DNA from: Paralvinella palmiformis
Lineage: Eukaryota; Annelida; Polychaeta; Terebellida; Alvinellidae
Length of the DNA: 64,000 nucleotides
Assembly (NCBI GenBank): GCA_025642065.1
Contig: JAODUP010000041.1
Span: forward strand, 952,501 to 1,016,500
Direction: 5' to 3'
Shown: in pieces, positions 24,299 through 37,510 of the stretch
Layout of the letters: every line of letters begins with the position of its first letter
How positions within the stretch are numbered: position 1 is the stretch's first letter
Notes under the pieces: model-generated
What the model saw: the letters and a program-made list of their open reading frames with translations, nothing else
The model's database searches: none
What the model was told of the DNA's origin: nothing
Program-made: the position numbers and the translations under genes

Positions 24299-24959
24299 TT
24301 CAGACCCCCCACCCCCCAAGCGTGATTTTATTAAAGCTACATCATCGAATTAGCCCGGTTAATAGCTGCAGCATGGCGTAGGAGCCGCAGTGGACGCGAA
24401 GATCATACGATCATGACAACACGCCGCATTCCATCACCGAATACATCAGTGGCATTTCTCGTCCTCATTTAGCTGCTTGATATATTCAAATTAGATCAAC
24501 ACTTCCCCGTCAAGAAGCGGAACGAAGCGGAGTAGATTGTTAGTCAACGAACAAACAAAGACCTGGGACTAATGACAGAGAACATAACGGTATTTAACAA
24601 TGTTAATGGGACAATGGCTAGCTTTGTTCATGCAGCAGGACTCGCGAACATGATCAGGTAGTTTTGGACTTGTGTTGGTAGATGGCGCTGTGTGTTTGTC
24701 ACTTTTGATTGAATGGTAAGCAAATCATTAGTTACATAACAATCCGAGGTGAAATGTTCTTCTCACTCATATCCAACTCAAATATATCAAACATATCTCA
24801 CTCAAACCGTTGTCTTTATAATTGATGACACAACTTGTTAAATCATTTGTGACAAACTAAACCTCTTTATATCTCTAGTTCAAACATATTTCTGTGATAC
24901 TTACATGACAACTTACATGACACCTTTTTCCCATTGAGTTTATCAAGTATAACATGGAG

Positions 24960-26020
24960 CGCTTTCTTCAATAGCATCTCTTTTGTTACTTTTATCATTA
25001 CTACCACTGTCACTACTGCTATTACTTCCACTACTACCATCCCCACCATTACTACTTTTATCACCACTCTTACTGCGGATACTACTATTACTACTACTAT
25101 GACCGCTATTAAAACTGCAACTACCACCAATACTACTTCTACTACAACTACTACTAGCATCATCAGTACCACAAACTGATACCATTACTGTCACTACCTT
25201 ATTAATATTATTATTACCACTACCGTTATTATTACTACTACTACCAATGCCACAACTACGACCACTACTTCAACCACTACCATTACTACTGTTACTATTA
25301 GTACTACTACTTCCATTTCAATCGCTACTACCACCATCTCAACTGCTATCACCACTGCTTCTACCACCACTATTATTACTACAACTAGTATCACCACCAC
25401 CACCACTACTAAAACTACTACTACTACTACCACCACTATTATTACTACAATTAGTATCACCACCACCACCACTACTAAAATTACTACTCCTACTACTCCT
25501 ACTTCTACCACCACTATTATTACTACAATTAGTATCACCACCACCACCACTACTAAAACTACTACTCCTACTACTACTACTTCTACCACCACTATTATTA
25601 CTACAACTAGTATCACCACCACCACTACTAAAACTACTACTCCTACTACTACTACTACTTCTTCCACCACTATTATTACCACAACTAGTATCACCACCAC
25701 CACTACTAAAACTACTACTGTACTACTAACACTATTATTACTACACTGTATCCCACCACATTCAAAATAATAATTTTAATTATACCACAACTAGTATCAC
25801 CACCACCACTACTAAAACTACTACTACTACTACTTCTACCACCACTATTATTACTACAACTAGTATCACCACCACCACTACTAAAATTACTACTCCTACT
25901 ACTACTTCTACCACCACTATTATTACCACAACTAGTATCACCACCACCACTACTAAAACTACTACTACTACTACTACTTCTACCACCACTATTATTACAA
26001 CAATTAGTATCCCGACCATC

Positions 26021-26056
<36 letters not shown>

Positions 26057-26060
26057 TATG
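24960..26060. repeat. ACT/ACC triplet field with 66-78 bp higher-order units
   Basis: Imperfect (ACT)n and (ACC)n runs. From about 25380, a longer unit recurs: AGTATCACCACC occurs at 25387, 25453, 25531, 25609, 25687, 25793, 25862 and 25933, with a variant AGTATCCCGACC at 26006. The long poly-Val and poly-Leu reading frames here are artefacts of the triplets. Confidence 0.85.
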
Positions 26061-26433
26061 CTACTAATACTAATACTAATATTTATGAAATAAGATAGGT
26101 CATCATTACTGAGTTGAGAGGATCTGAGATCGAGATCACTATTTCTTGATATGTTGTATACTTAATGATGGTATTACCGGATGTTGTTGAGATAAATCAT
26201 ATTTAATTACTGCTACTACTTATACTTCTATTATTAATAATAACAATTATTATTATTGTGATATAAAATAGTATGGGGTCTATGGGAAGACAGTTATTTA
26301 GCTACATAGGTCCCCCAATTTGCACAAATGAATAATTGTTAATGTATAAAATATAAATGGTAAAAATACTACTACTACTTCTACCACCACTATTATTACC
26401 ACAACTAGTATCACCACCACCACCACTACTAAA

Positions 26434-26465
<32 letters not shown>

Positions 26466-26499
26466 CACTATTATTACAACAGTTAGTATCCCGACCATC

Positions 26500-26535
<36 letters not shown>

Positions 26536-26745
26536 TATGCTACTAATACTAATACTAATATTTATGAAATAAGATAGGTCATCATTACTGAGTTGAGAGG
26601 ATCTGAGATCGAGATCACTATTTCTTGATATGTTGTATACTTAATGATGGTATTACCGGATGTTGTTGAGATAAATCATATTTAATTACTGCTACTACTT
26701 TACTTCTATTATTAATAATAACAATTATTATTATTAGTATTATAG
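25885..26745. repeat. Duplication with 479-bp offset, including unique sequence
   Basis: The end of the triplet field plus about 200 bp of non-repeat DNA (ACCACTTATGCTACTAATAC, GAGTTGAGAGGATCTGAGAT, TGTTGTTGAGATAAATCATA) occurs at about 25885-26265 and again at about 26362-26745. The copies are nearly identical, so the event is recent. The spacer 26266-26361 is single-copy. Confidence 0.85.
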
Positions 26746-27483
26746 TGAAGTTGGTATTAAGCTGCATTGGAGAACATCATTTCCTGGGATAGAAACCCAG
26801 TGTTGACTATCTCTATGGAATGTTTCAACTATCAATAAAATGGTAATCTCAGTCCCCTGGGTGAGTAGTGGCTCTAGCAATATGTCTCAGTGTGAGACAA
26901 ACACCGAAACTAAATAAAACACCCACACATACTACTAATACTACTAATACCAATAGTAACCTGTACCCAGATGATAAATAAGCCAATTATGCATCGCCAA
27001 TAATTAGACACCCGCACATTACGGTTTGATTGCATTAGTAATAAAGGCCTTTAAAAATAGGTACGTAGACGAGCTATCATAACATAATATGATACGATGT
27101 TTATATCTCACACCAACCATCGGTACTGCAAACTGGAAAGTCAAACAAGACAAGTATCTGATCTAACTAAAAATCGATGTCTTATGTTTACGTCTAACAG
27201 ATACAAAATGATGGATTCAGGGCTAATGGCACTGTTATGACAGAACGAGGCCTGCCTCTCATACACCAAGAAAAACCGGGGACATCAAACGAAAACCTGG
27301 ACAGCCGACGACGTATTGCCAATCACTTGGTTACCTATCTTTGTATCCATAAAATAGTTATGTCTAAATGAAATACCTCCATCGGGTGGTGGTCCTTTCA
27401 CGTCATTTGATTTCTGTGTCGGATATGGCAGATGGAGGAAGAGATATCTGTACTAGACAAGACATGCGTCTGATGATATGAAG

Positions 27484-27665
27484 TACCATAAGCCGGATAC
27501 CATAAGCCGGATACCATAAGCTGGATACCATGAGCTGGATACCGTGAACTGGATACCGTAAGCTGGATACCATGAGCTGGATACCATAAGCCGGATGCCA
27601 TAAGCTGGATACCATGAACTGAATACCATGAGCTGGATACCATAAGCCGGATACCATAAGCGTGA
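27484..27665. repeat. 14-bp minisatellite
   Basis: About 12 units of ATACCATAAGCTGG, with variants AAGCCGG, GAGCTGG and GTGAACTGG. The unit length is not a multiple of three, so reading frames through it cycle; the two overlapping frames rich in YPAHGIQL-like peptides are not evidence of a gene. Confidence 0.9.
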
Positions 27666-30332
27666 CTAGGAAGATTACCGGCGAGATGCTCCTCACACAT
27701 ACATCGGGTAAACGTGGCTCGTTTGTCTTCATCAAAGTGGCGCCACCATAAAGAGGATAGAAGACCAATAATAACAAAAAACAACTCGCTTGCCTATTTG
27801 TCAGTCTTACCTTGTTTAATGTGTACGTTGTACGCTGTATACTAAGAGTATTGTATAGAGCGTTTATTGTATGTTGTCAGTGTTGATACTCAAAGTATCC
27901 AAACTCGGATTAAGCCAGATGTTTATAACAAGAACTTCAAAGGATTCCAATACTATGAATGGACTAATAATATTGTTAATCGTTTGTTATCTATGAATTT
28001 AGTCTCCGGTCTGGTCTTACGTATTGCCGAGGGGATGCATCTAAGGAGATCAGATGAAACATACCAAAAAATAAACCGGCTGCAATTCGCTCCCAGATCC
28101 CATAGATTTTCAGTCCACTGTTCTGCCAACTGCACAAAGGAGGTTGGGGGGGGGGAGGAAGTCTCATTGTGTGAAATAACATTATTAATGTGGTTGTCTT
28201 TTTAGTTTTGTCTGCTGATGGATATCATAAACAAGATATGTTATGGCATACTATAAATTGACTACGCGAAATTGTATCGCATTGATGTATCAAAAATAGG
28301 AAGTAGAAGCAGCTTTTTTTAATACGATAAAGACATATGATTCTAGAAGCAGCATGGACAAGATGGCTGTGGTTAATGGATTGCCAGCTTGCAGAATAGT
28401 ATCGATCTTTACTAACTCGTGATTGATGGATTCTAATCACATAAGATATCAACAAACACACCCGTCACCAGCACATATGTGATAGGCAGGCGAGCCGATT
28501 AATACAGATGTTTAAACTTTCTGATCTGGACACTGATGTTGCTGCTGCTGCTGCTGCTGCTCCAGTTGTTGTTGTTATTGTTGTTATTGTTGTTGTTGCG
28601 TTTGGTGTCTAGATGACACTCCGCCCCCTTGACGTAGTATAGCCGTTGTTAATTTCGATAGCCCATGACATAACAGCCTGTCGAACAAGAGTATAAAGGT
28701 CGATAGACCAAACCAATAACCTTTACCACTTGCCCATTACTGAGGCGACAACAAACATTGAGCGACCTCTCTAGCCACGATCTAGCCTCAAATGGTGTCC
28801 AGTTGTCATGGTTATTTGCTAGTGAATGGCAAACAACTCTCATAATCGACCATTGTCGACAAACACGAACCGGGTCGTCAAATATGACGTCCAGGCGTAA
28901 AGAGTTCAGAGCACCGTGAAGAATATGGAAATATTATACAGCAATATTAATTAATGAATTACCTCTGATCCAGCGATTGGCTGCTGGTTATTACCACATC
29001 ATACATGATATCCGAGCGAAAAACTGTTCGTATCTGCGAAGTGCCAGGAGAGATGCTAACTGGACATTTTACGTGACCAGAGCACCCCCGTCCAAATGTG
29101 CTGCATAGATCAGTCACTATGGCAACACGAATAACATCCCTGTGATGTCTCATTATGCGTTACCTAACTTGCCCCGGCGTCGGGTTAGAGACAGAATGAA
29201 GCCGTAAACTAAACAGTCACCAATGGAGGGGGAGGAAACATAGCGCCTAAATATTTCACCGATACTGGTCATCTACAGTTTGAGAAAATCATCATTCTTG
29301 CCGATCTCGGAATAAACTCATATGTCAATCTTGGGAAATGTTCGGGGGGGCCGAAGTTCCATCTAGAATTGTCCTGACGATGGAATGTGCTAGCGGTTGG
29401 CGTTAGATATCATATGAGGAGATGATTCAGCATCGGTACAACCACATGACGCCATGTCGCCTATATGTATTACTTTGTCCGACTTCGTGTCATACATCCT
29501 TCCCGCATGATCCTACCAGCTGAGTTAACAATCGGTACCAATAACAAAATAAATATTTCAGTTTATGTTAATTTCCGCTGGGCACAAGTTTCCTAGACGA
29601 TGATCTGCATCCAACTGACCAACGATCTCTCGATTGAAAACCAGCAGCAATGACAAAAACAACAACAACAACAACAAATCAAACAACAACAACGAAACAT
29701 AAACAATCAGGCAAACACACGACTAAATTCGTTGCAGCCCGCGGGGGCTATAGAATGGACAGAAAGTCTGTATTGGTCAGGTCGGCCTCTGACGCAGTAG
29801 ATCTGTCGCGCTTCTGAAAAAACGTTTGTTCCACTTGTTTTTGTGGTTAATTCCTCACTGCTCGCGTCGTCGGGAAAACGCCGTCCAGTGGTGAATAATT
29901 TATTAAATGTTCCGACGACGTTGTGATGGATCAGATGACGAGAGCCACAAGCTGAGCTCGAGAATTACGTGCTGGACGAAGTTTAAGAGGCAGACTCCTC
30001 TGAAAGAGAGAGAGAGAAAGAGAAGACCAACTTCTTCCCAACATCTCGTGATAGATGTTTTGCGAGATCATTAAACTGATGCCCGATTAATTATATTTCA
30101 GCCAAAAAAAGACCACATCCTATGGTCAAGATTTCGTGAACCAAATGATTTATTGATGCAGAAACGCTTCCCTTGACATTCGTTATGAAACGCCGGCATG
30201 TTTTCATCTAGTTTCAAATAACATGGGTCGGCCACCCGTTTTCCGCTCACAAGAATCTCTTCCTGTTCAGCTTCCTGTTCAGCTTTCACCAACCGAGCAC
30301 TGAACAAGCGAACTCGATAACCAACGTAAGGC

Positions 30333-30335
30333 TTA

Positions 30336-30392
<57 letters not shown>
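30333..30392. repeat. (TA)n
   Basis: TA run with one C interruption. Confidence 0.95.
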
Positions 30393-30394
<2 letters not shown>

Positions 30395-32875
30395 TTTATA
30401 AAGTTGTATGTATTAACTCGCCGTCGATTTAATTTCTAACGTAAGGGAGTAGGCGGCTGTGAGAAATGAATCGCCGTTAGAATAGAGAAAGAAATAGGTC
30501 AACCCTTCTTCCTCAAACGCCGACCATCAGAATTGGTACGAATTTCAGTGTCGTGTGGGGTTGACGAAAGAAACACGGACTAGCCTCGGGCAGCAAGGAT
30601 TAATCGAATAAGGCGACCATGGGCAAAAAACAGACCCTCATCGTATCAACTCTCGTCTACTCAATCAATGCCGCTGACCCATGGGGATGAGGAGGTCTCC
30701 GGCGGAAGATGGCAGCTTTTTGATGGCTGTCTTCTTCCCGGCGAGCTTAAGGCCAAAGAGGCCAGGAATGGCCCGGATTGATTTCACGACCACTTCTGGT
30801 GTTAAGCAGCGAATATCAGAGCGATGTATTTGGTGGGCGATCAGGTAATGTTACGTGAGGTTTACCAACAGAGAGGAACAACGTCGAGCTTCTTGAGAGA
30901 CATAGATAAATATCCGCTGCAAGAGGAAACTGACTGAAGACGATCAGATATCGTATCACTCGCTGAGGACGGGTCAGAAAACAAATGCGCAAACACACAC
31001 GCGAATGTATGTCCGGTAATGGAGATAGCCTATTATTTTAGTGCCAACAAAAGACTCCTTCCTCCATTTCCGGGAACCATATTATTTACTGGACTCGGCT
31101 GTTAGGATGATAGCAAAATTCGGCGTAATCGTGTTATTTTCTAGCTTGCTAGCTGCATAAACAGAACATTAACTCGGTTAACAGGTTGACTAATCGTTGC
31201 ATCAGCTAGCATCAGAGCTTTGTTCCATCATATTTTGGTCACCGAGGCAGGAGATTATTTTTACAAGGATTTCGTTCTTGTTGTAGTTCATCATTTTCGG
31301 CTCCCCATCTGTGGTGGAAACATCCTGCATTATGCCAGTTTACCGACTTCAAGAACATATCGTCAACATATTGCCGGATAAGGTCAACGCTGCCCTGTGA
31401 CAATAAAACTTATACGCCCAGTACAGTGAGAAAACGATAGCCGTGGATGGAAAACGATTACGGGACATAAGAATATTATACTATTATAAATAAATAAGAA
31501 CATCATGTTATCGGCCAGGAACTATGTATCTGGATGAGTCCTGACAACAAAAGTGGTCAACAGTATTCACGAATCAGTTCCCATGTAATTGGTTCTTTCA
31601 CACCGCGTTCTTGTGATAGTTCGCTGGAGTGACAGTGTCACACTGTTACAAACAATACAAAAATGGCCAGAATTTACTACTTCTGAATTTACGAAGTTTT
31701 TACATAAGAATCCCCAAAAATCACTGTCAGTGGCAGTAATTTATGGCTGTTAAAACGTCGAGGTTACCTGCAGTGATGGCCATTAGTCAACATCACGAGG
31801 TCTGGGAGATTTCTCTTTGTTGTTTTTTCTTTCTTTTTTTCGAATGTGTTGCTATCGTGACGCTGAAGGCCTCTACATTCATAAACGAGCTAATAGCCAT
31901 TTTAATCAAGGAAATGATGGCTTTAAAGCTTGTCAGAAGACTCGACAAATTAGCTTTATATTCAGCTGACATTGTACTGGTCAGTTTTCCACTTGCTTGT
32001 ACACTAGAATGAGCACCAGGCCAGCATCCAGACCCTTAGACCAGCCGGCTTTATGATACGCAACAAAAGAAAGCATCTCGATAAAGCAAATGTATGTTTG
32101 CTCAGCGGATGAGTAGAACGATGTATTCGACGTCAACGCCTTAACGAGACATTGCACCTACGACCTATATAGCAGAGCGGATAATGACCATTCCCTTCGG
32201 CGTCACAAACGATGACAGCACTGTCCCGTGACATACACTAATCCAGGATGAGTTGCACTGAAAATGGTTCTCCAACTCGTGGAGCGCCATTATGTCTTGG
32301 CCATTGCTCGCTGGCCGCGGCAGATGAGATGAGCCTCCAGAATGATTTAGGTTCTACTTGAGGCAGTATTATCAATGCAGTTCGCCATCTCAGGATGAAG
32401 AACATTATGTCAGATGGACATCCGTTTAAATTCAACTCCCGCAGTTCACGCCCATTTCGTTGCAAATAGTATCACGATGTTACAGTGACAAACAGGGAGC
32501 TATTTATCCACGCATACAAACATGCTTGTACACACCAAATAACAACAACAACAGCAAGTAATAGTTGTAAAACATCCAGCAGGAGGTATCCGGTAATATG
32601 GCCCCCTGTCGGTAAGCCAGTTATCACATGACAGTATTTCTCTACCATTTCAAAACGTAGTTACACACTAGCTAACTATCGTAGGCCGTGAAAATATTTG
32701 CACTTTAGGCTAGATGATAGATATTCTACAATACTTGATATCACTATCTGGTGTCTATAGCTGTGGGGGAGGGGGAGAGTTTGAATTTAAACACGTCAAG
32801 TGCAACACCTTTGTTGTGAGGCAGGCCAAACTCGGTGTCTACCATCAGAAACATCAATCTTCCATTATAATTAAT

Positions 32876-32924
<49 letters not shown>
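32876..32924. repeat. (GA)n
   Basis: Pure GA run downstream of the protocadherin terminal exon. Confidence 0.95.
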
Positions 32925-32927
<3 letters not shown>

Positions 32928-33496
32928 GCTTCTTTCCAAAGAACTAGCCACTCGGTCAGACTGACACTCACCTGTCAGAGGCCCAAAGCGGAGAGGCCTC
33001 AGTTTTGCCAATTTCCTTGCCTTTTCCCCCAGATTACAGTCACCAGGCGCCAGCTGGCGCTGCGCTGATTTAGCTCGGTCGAGGTACTCGCGAACAGGAC
33101 ACGATCCATGGTGCAGCATCCAGCAGGCGTCTGGCCGCATCAAGAAGATACGATGGACGAGCGGTGATAGTGGCACGCTGTATAAAAGACCGACTGAGTT
33201 ACCTCTCGCTGCCCGTCAATCTTTACGCGCCCGTCTATAAATGTGCCACGAAGCAGGTGCAGATTTTAGCGAGTTAATGCATCTAATATTTGCTAGCCAG
33301 TCGAATGAGACACAACCAGAGACGATGGAATGGCTGTAGAGTTCAGGAAAACGAGACGAAGTCATCACGCCGATGAAGCTAACTGTGAATGTATCGGCTG
33401 AGCAAAGTGTGACAGGATGAACCAGAATCCGTATTCAAATGTAGGTAATGTTGGTGAGCTCCAGCAATGCAGTGTTTGATCCCGAACGGTGATTGA

Positions 33497-33846
33497 TTAT
33501 ACAATGACGCTTTCCCCAATCACCGCCCCTTGTCCGTGCCAGGGATCCGATGGCTTCCGAGAATTCGTTGACTCGTCAATATTACGATGAAGTGAACCTA
33601 ACGTATCCTGTTTGACGTTGGCTTTATTTAGCGTCCCATACGGTTCCATACCTGAGGGATAGACGACGCTGCTCGGTGATTGATTCGGACTTCGTACTAT
33701 TTGTCCATCCGGATTAAATGTCCGTAATCGGTTTGGTGGAGGAGGCGGTGGCGGTGGATAACTTTCGTTACTCATCCGTAAAGGAAGAGTCCTTGTTCCC
33801 GGCTGACAACTAAAGTGACCTTCCCTCCGGGCATTTGGCAGCTTAA
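33497..33846 (-). CDS. Protocadherin terminal exon 3 (WIRS motif, polyproline, C-terminus)
   Basis: Last coding exon. The acceptor is a clean pyrimidine tract (TTTTCTACTTTCTTCCCTAG) before 33846. The single base carried from exon 2 completes a Val codon, so residues 1001-1002 read His-Val, then KLPNARREG. Seen: eight prolines at 33734-33757 (residues 1032-1039), then LRTFNP at 33710-33727 (1042-1047). The latter fits the WAVE-interacting receptor sequence, hydrophobic-x-Ser/Thr-Phe-x-x. In vertebrate delta-2 protocadherins such motifs recruit the WAVE complex and so drive actin branching. Further on are YGTLNK, DTLGSLHRN and the C-terminus ESVIV followed by TAG. Val-Ile-Val at the end would be a class II PDZ ligand (inference). 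The total protein is about 1,117 residues, usual for delta-protocadherins. No AATAAA signal is evident in the few hundred bases downstream. Confidence 0.8.
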
Positions 33847-33906
33847 CTAGGGAAGAAAGTAGAAAATGATGAAATTTGAAAGAATTACATCCAGAACTCT
33901 CTCTAT

Positions 33907-33951
<45 letters not shown>

Positions 33952-34272
33952 TGGACATACACACACACACACACACACACAGATTCTCTCTCTCACACAC
34001 ACACACATATATCCTTCCGTATATGGCTCTGGATTGGTAACAGAATGCATACTAACATACAAGTAACCGTGTTTGTCAAATGTAAACATACCGTAATACT
34101 ATGTTTTTACAATGTGGTTTATTAAATAGTACATATATGTTCAGTGTTGCCCCATATAGTGAGAAGTATGCAACCAAAGAAGATGGCATATATTATTTGT
34201 ACTCTGATATGAAACCTAAACTCAAAGAGATAAACTTTTAACATTGTACAGGTCAATTACTGGTTCACGTAC
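33847..34272 (-). other. Protocadherin intron 2 (426 bp)
   Basis: Short phase-1 intron between the two tail exons. Donor GTACGT, acceptor TTCCCTAG. It contains a CA-rich microsatellite at 33909-34010, which reads as GT on the transcribed strand. Confidence 0.72.
33909..34010. repeat. (CA)n in protocadherin intron 2
   Basis: CA run with ATGGACAT and TCTCTC interruptions. It gives spurious His-Thr or Cys-Val extensions to the adjoining exon frame. Confidence 0.92.
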
Positions 34273-34594
34273 CATGACCATGTGTACCGTAATGTCCACC
34301 AAGACTGTGAGGTAATCTGTGCTTCATCTCACCCTCTTCGCTCGGTCCCTTGCCACTATCCGTCAGCGAGCCGTCTCCGGAGTGATCAGACGATTTGTCC
34401 TGTTCCGAATAGCCGTGTACGGGATTGGTACGGGCTGTTCCCCGTCCTAGATGTTCCCTGTGTATGGTCGACGTGGCCGTGCACCAAGGCTTTGGATGTA
34501 GCTGTACCAGAGGAATACCGGGCGTCATCCCGCTAAATTGTGGATGATTCTCCATCTGCGATAAACTCTTGGATATCTCCAGCCCGCCATCAGC
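34273..34594 (-). CDS. Protocadherin exon 2 (cytoplasmic tail, acidic Ser/Gly block)
   Basis: Internal exon of 322 nt encoding residues 895-1001 plus one base of the next codon. The acceptor is a pyrimidine-rich tract ending in ATCCAG just before 34594; the donor reads ATG|GTACGT at 34273/34272. Joined to exon 1 the frame is phase 0 (Q894 then ADGGLEISKS), and it leaves in phase 1, which matches exon 3. The only notable motif is the acidic Ser/Gly stretch TDSGKGPSEEGE near residues 972-983, which resembles the conserved cytoplasmic motifs of delta-protocadherins. That assignment rests on resemblance, not on an alignment. No transmembrane or cadherin sequence is present. Without splicing, the frame would stop at TGA immediately after the donor. 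It could belong to another gene, but strand, order and phase fit this one. Confidence 0.8.
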
Positions 34595-35933
34595 CTGGAT
34601 CGGAAGAAAATCAAGTTCGAATTTGTTTTTATAAAGCAAAATGTCTAAGAAAATACACATCATGAAGTCAAAGAATATTGCATAATTATTGCATCGACGT
34701 TCAAAAACATTATATTCTCAGAATATTTCTCGTATAGTACAATATATCATATAATTAATGAGCGTTTTCCATCGTCAAGATGATTAAAACTTCCCCACCA
34801 AAACCTTGTTATCTTACGTTATCTGATATTGTGTTTGATGTTGATAGCTGCGATAAGACTACTTCAAAGTGACGAGAGCAAGATCCAGACTCGGCACTGA
34901 GACGGTTCACAAAAATGCTCCCTCTCTCCCAGTCTCTGATACCGAACGCGTACAAAACACGACATTAATGGGAATGGAAATAATTCGCTTTCAGCACTAA
35001 CAGTTGTCATGGGAATAAACCAGGGAACCTCCTCGACGAGCTTCACCTTTATCATGTCATACGCGTACTTGTCCCGACAACGGGGAGGGGGGTGGTAGGG
35101 GGCATCACGTGGGAAGTGATCCCTATACTTGGTTAGGACAATGTTCAGCGAACGGATCGCAAAACATGGCAGGAAGGATAAAACATATCGGTGTACACGA
35201 ATAGCGAAGTGGGCGATAATAAGTCATGGTTTAAACCGGAGATAAATGGATGTGTTTACGCCTGACCCTTCACCTTCGAATTAAGCAGACGTCGCTACTT
35301 CCGATAGCACCAACACCCAAGATATTATGTGTTTGTTGGTGTTTGCAGGATCGGAAACGAGACGAAAAACTACGCAACTGATTCGTGTTCCATGAAGGAA
35401 TACACACACGCACACACACACACACACACAGATAAAGGGGGAGGGCGCACACACACTCACAGATAATGAGAGAGACTAACTGCTACTAGTCGTCATTCGG
35501 ATCAATTAGGTCTTCCTGATGGAGAATCAATATCGGCGTCGGTCTAATTTCGTGAAGGTCATCCTGTTGATTGTTTCCTGTCGCCATTTTGTTAACTAAT
35601 CTGGAGCTGGATGAGTTAAAAAGTTCTCATTGAATTTTGGTTAAGTTCGCGGAACCTTTTGCGAAAGCCCAACATAATCAACTTTCCTTCGTCGGTGTAC
35701 TGATTAACCCAAGACGAGTGTGACACGTGTCAGTATTGGGAGATTCTTCTTGTGTCACACTGATAAATTTCACTTTCTTTTTAAAAAAAAATTATTTTCT
35801 ATCTATATGTTTGATACGATGCATCCTAATGTATTTTTTAATAATGTTCTAAAATTTAAAACAAATTGGTTCTTCATGATGAAGATTTGTTAACGTAAAT
35901 GTGAAACATCAGAAAATGTGTGCGAGAGAGAGA

Positions 35934-35936
<3 letters not shown>

Positions 35937-35982
<46 letters not shown>

Positions 35983-35986
35983 CGCC
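35937..35986. repeat. (GT)n / (GC)n
   Basis: GT run ending in GCGCGCGCGC, Z-DNA prone. Confidence 0.92.
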
Positions 35987-36062
35987 TGTGTCACGTCACC
36001 TATCTGAATACTCTTTGAAATATTTGGTGACAGATTAGCCCGGAATAAGATTAATTTGTTAT

Positions 36063-36073
36063 CTCTCTCTCTG

Positions 36074-36130
<57 letters not shown>

Positions 36131-36230
36131 TACTGCTACTACTAATACTATTACTAATACTACAACCACTAATTGATAATAATGCTGCTACTACTACTAC
36201 TAGTAGTAGTACTGCTGCAACTACTACTAG
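36063..36230. repeat. (CT)n / (AT)n / (ACT)n compound tract
   Basis: CT, then AT to 36129, then imperfect ACT/AGT triplets into which the SINE at 36231 inserted. ACT triplets resume after the SINE. Confidence 0.9.
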
Positions 36231-36420
36231 GGCGCCTCCATGGCTTAACTGGTAGCGCGGTTGGCCATAGATATATAGCACATGGGTTTAAACCCCGGAC
36301 GCGCTATGTCAGAAGTGTGTTTCATCTTTCACTTCGCCTCATTATCTTTGGAGGTCGCTCGGCCCATTTAGCCTACCCTGTGCACAAAAGTGGCCGTAAA
36401 ACAGCAAAAAAATGCATTAT
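36231..36420 (+). mobile_element. tRNA-derived SINE, family A, in protocadherin intron 1
   Basis: Head GCGCCTCCATGGCTTAACTG with the B box GGTTTAAACCCC, then the family body with TCGCTCGGCCCATTTAGCC and TGCACAAAAGTGGCCGTAAA and a short A-rich end. It sits inside an (ACT)n tract, with CTGCAAC-ACTACTA on both sides, so the target-site repeat is ambiguous. The head is slightly longer than in the copy at 10628. It is antisense to the host gene. Confidence 0.85.
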
Positions 36421-37168
36421 TACTGCAACAACTACTACTGCTAGTAGCACAATCAGACACCTGCCACTTTGTTATTAATCAACAAGATAACAGCTACCGT
36501 TGAAAAGACGAGCATCGTATTTGAACACGGAAGCCGTACAAGAGACATTAAGACGACCCTTAAGGCTGAACTCCGTAATGACCAATCATTTAATATACAC
36601 TTCCGTTAAACTCCATCGTCTTATCAACCTGAATATCCCGCTACAATCGCATCATATCTGATAATTAATTCCGTCCGCTCATTAATTACACTCGCCTTTA
36701 ATCCCGACTCATCCGCGCTCCTATCGGATGAGTGCATATGACACCTGAGGGCAGCACCAGTCGGTGGGAATATCGCTTCTCGGAAGACGGGGATCGGCCG
36801 GAATACGGCACGGCCTCCGAACAGGCGTGCTGTGAAATAAATCACCGACTTCCAACGGTAATTTGTCACAGAAGCTACACACCGACAGCTGGAGGATTAA
36901 AGTCCCGGACGAGTACCGATGCTCAGGATGACTATCCCTCGGCCTCGCCCATAATAGAGTGGTCGGTATGCGAGATCAGTCAGTTTTTAATGCGGTAATG
37001 GCACGCTCACCTGGTTCGGCGTTATTATCATTGTTGGTCAGGATCAAGACGAGTACCCCACTGTCGGGCGTCATGTATATTGGCGCTTAACGAACAGCGT
37101 ACGTCTGGCTGTATGGGAGGAAACCAAGAAACTGCCCGGCACGTGTCTCGACGGCCAGGGGATGTTCT

Positions 37169-37170
<2 letters not shown>

Positions 37171-37252
<82 letters not shown>
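37171..37252. repeat. (GT)41
   Basis: Uninterrupted GT run in protocadherin intron 1. Confidence 0.97.
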
Positions 37253-37253
<1 letters not shown>

Positions 37254-37510
37254 GAATTGATGCGCTGCTCGAGGCTCACTCCAGACTTAATGTCCTCTCA
37301 CCAGAAGAAGCCCTCAAAGCGACACGATCTGAGAGCGGAGAGTTTGTTACGCTTCAATATTTAATCACTGCCCGTGTTCTTCCTGTGGTCACAACGCTAA
37401 TCAGACCAAATGATTCCTCTAATTCCACTGCCACCTTTCCTTCGATTCCGCTTTAAAGGGAATACAACAATACCGTAATACTGTCTTCATAAACTAATAA
37501 AGAGGAATTT

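Larger units (their letters stand above)
26746..33496. other. Downstream flank of the protocadherin, no gene seen
   Basis: Apart from the 14-bp minisatellite and TA, GA, GCT and GTT runs, this is non-repeat DNA without a recognisable exon. The protocadherin 3' UTR must lie at its right end; I found no AATAAA within about 500 bp on the minus strand. Confidence 0.5.

Noticed and set aside
25194..26055. Long Val-rich and Leu/Pro-rich open frames
   Set aside because: They are translations of ACT/ACC triplets on both strands.
27398..27784. Two overlapping frames of about 125 codons with GIQLM-like repeats
   Set aside because: They run through a 14-bp minisatellite and lack any other coding evidence.
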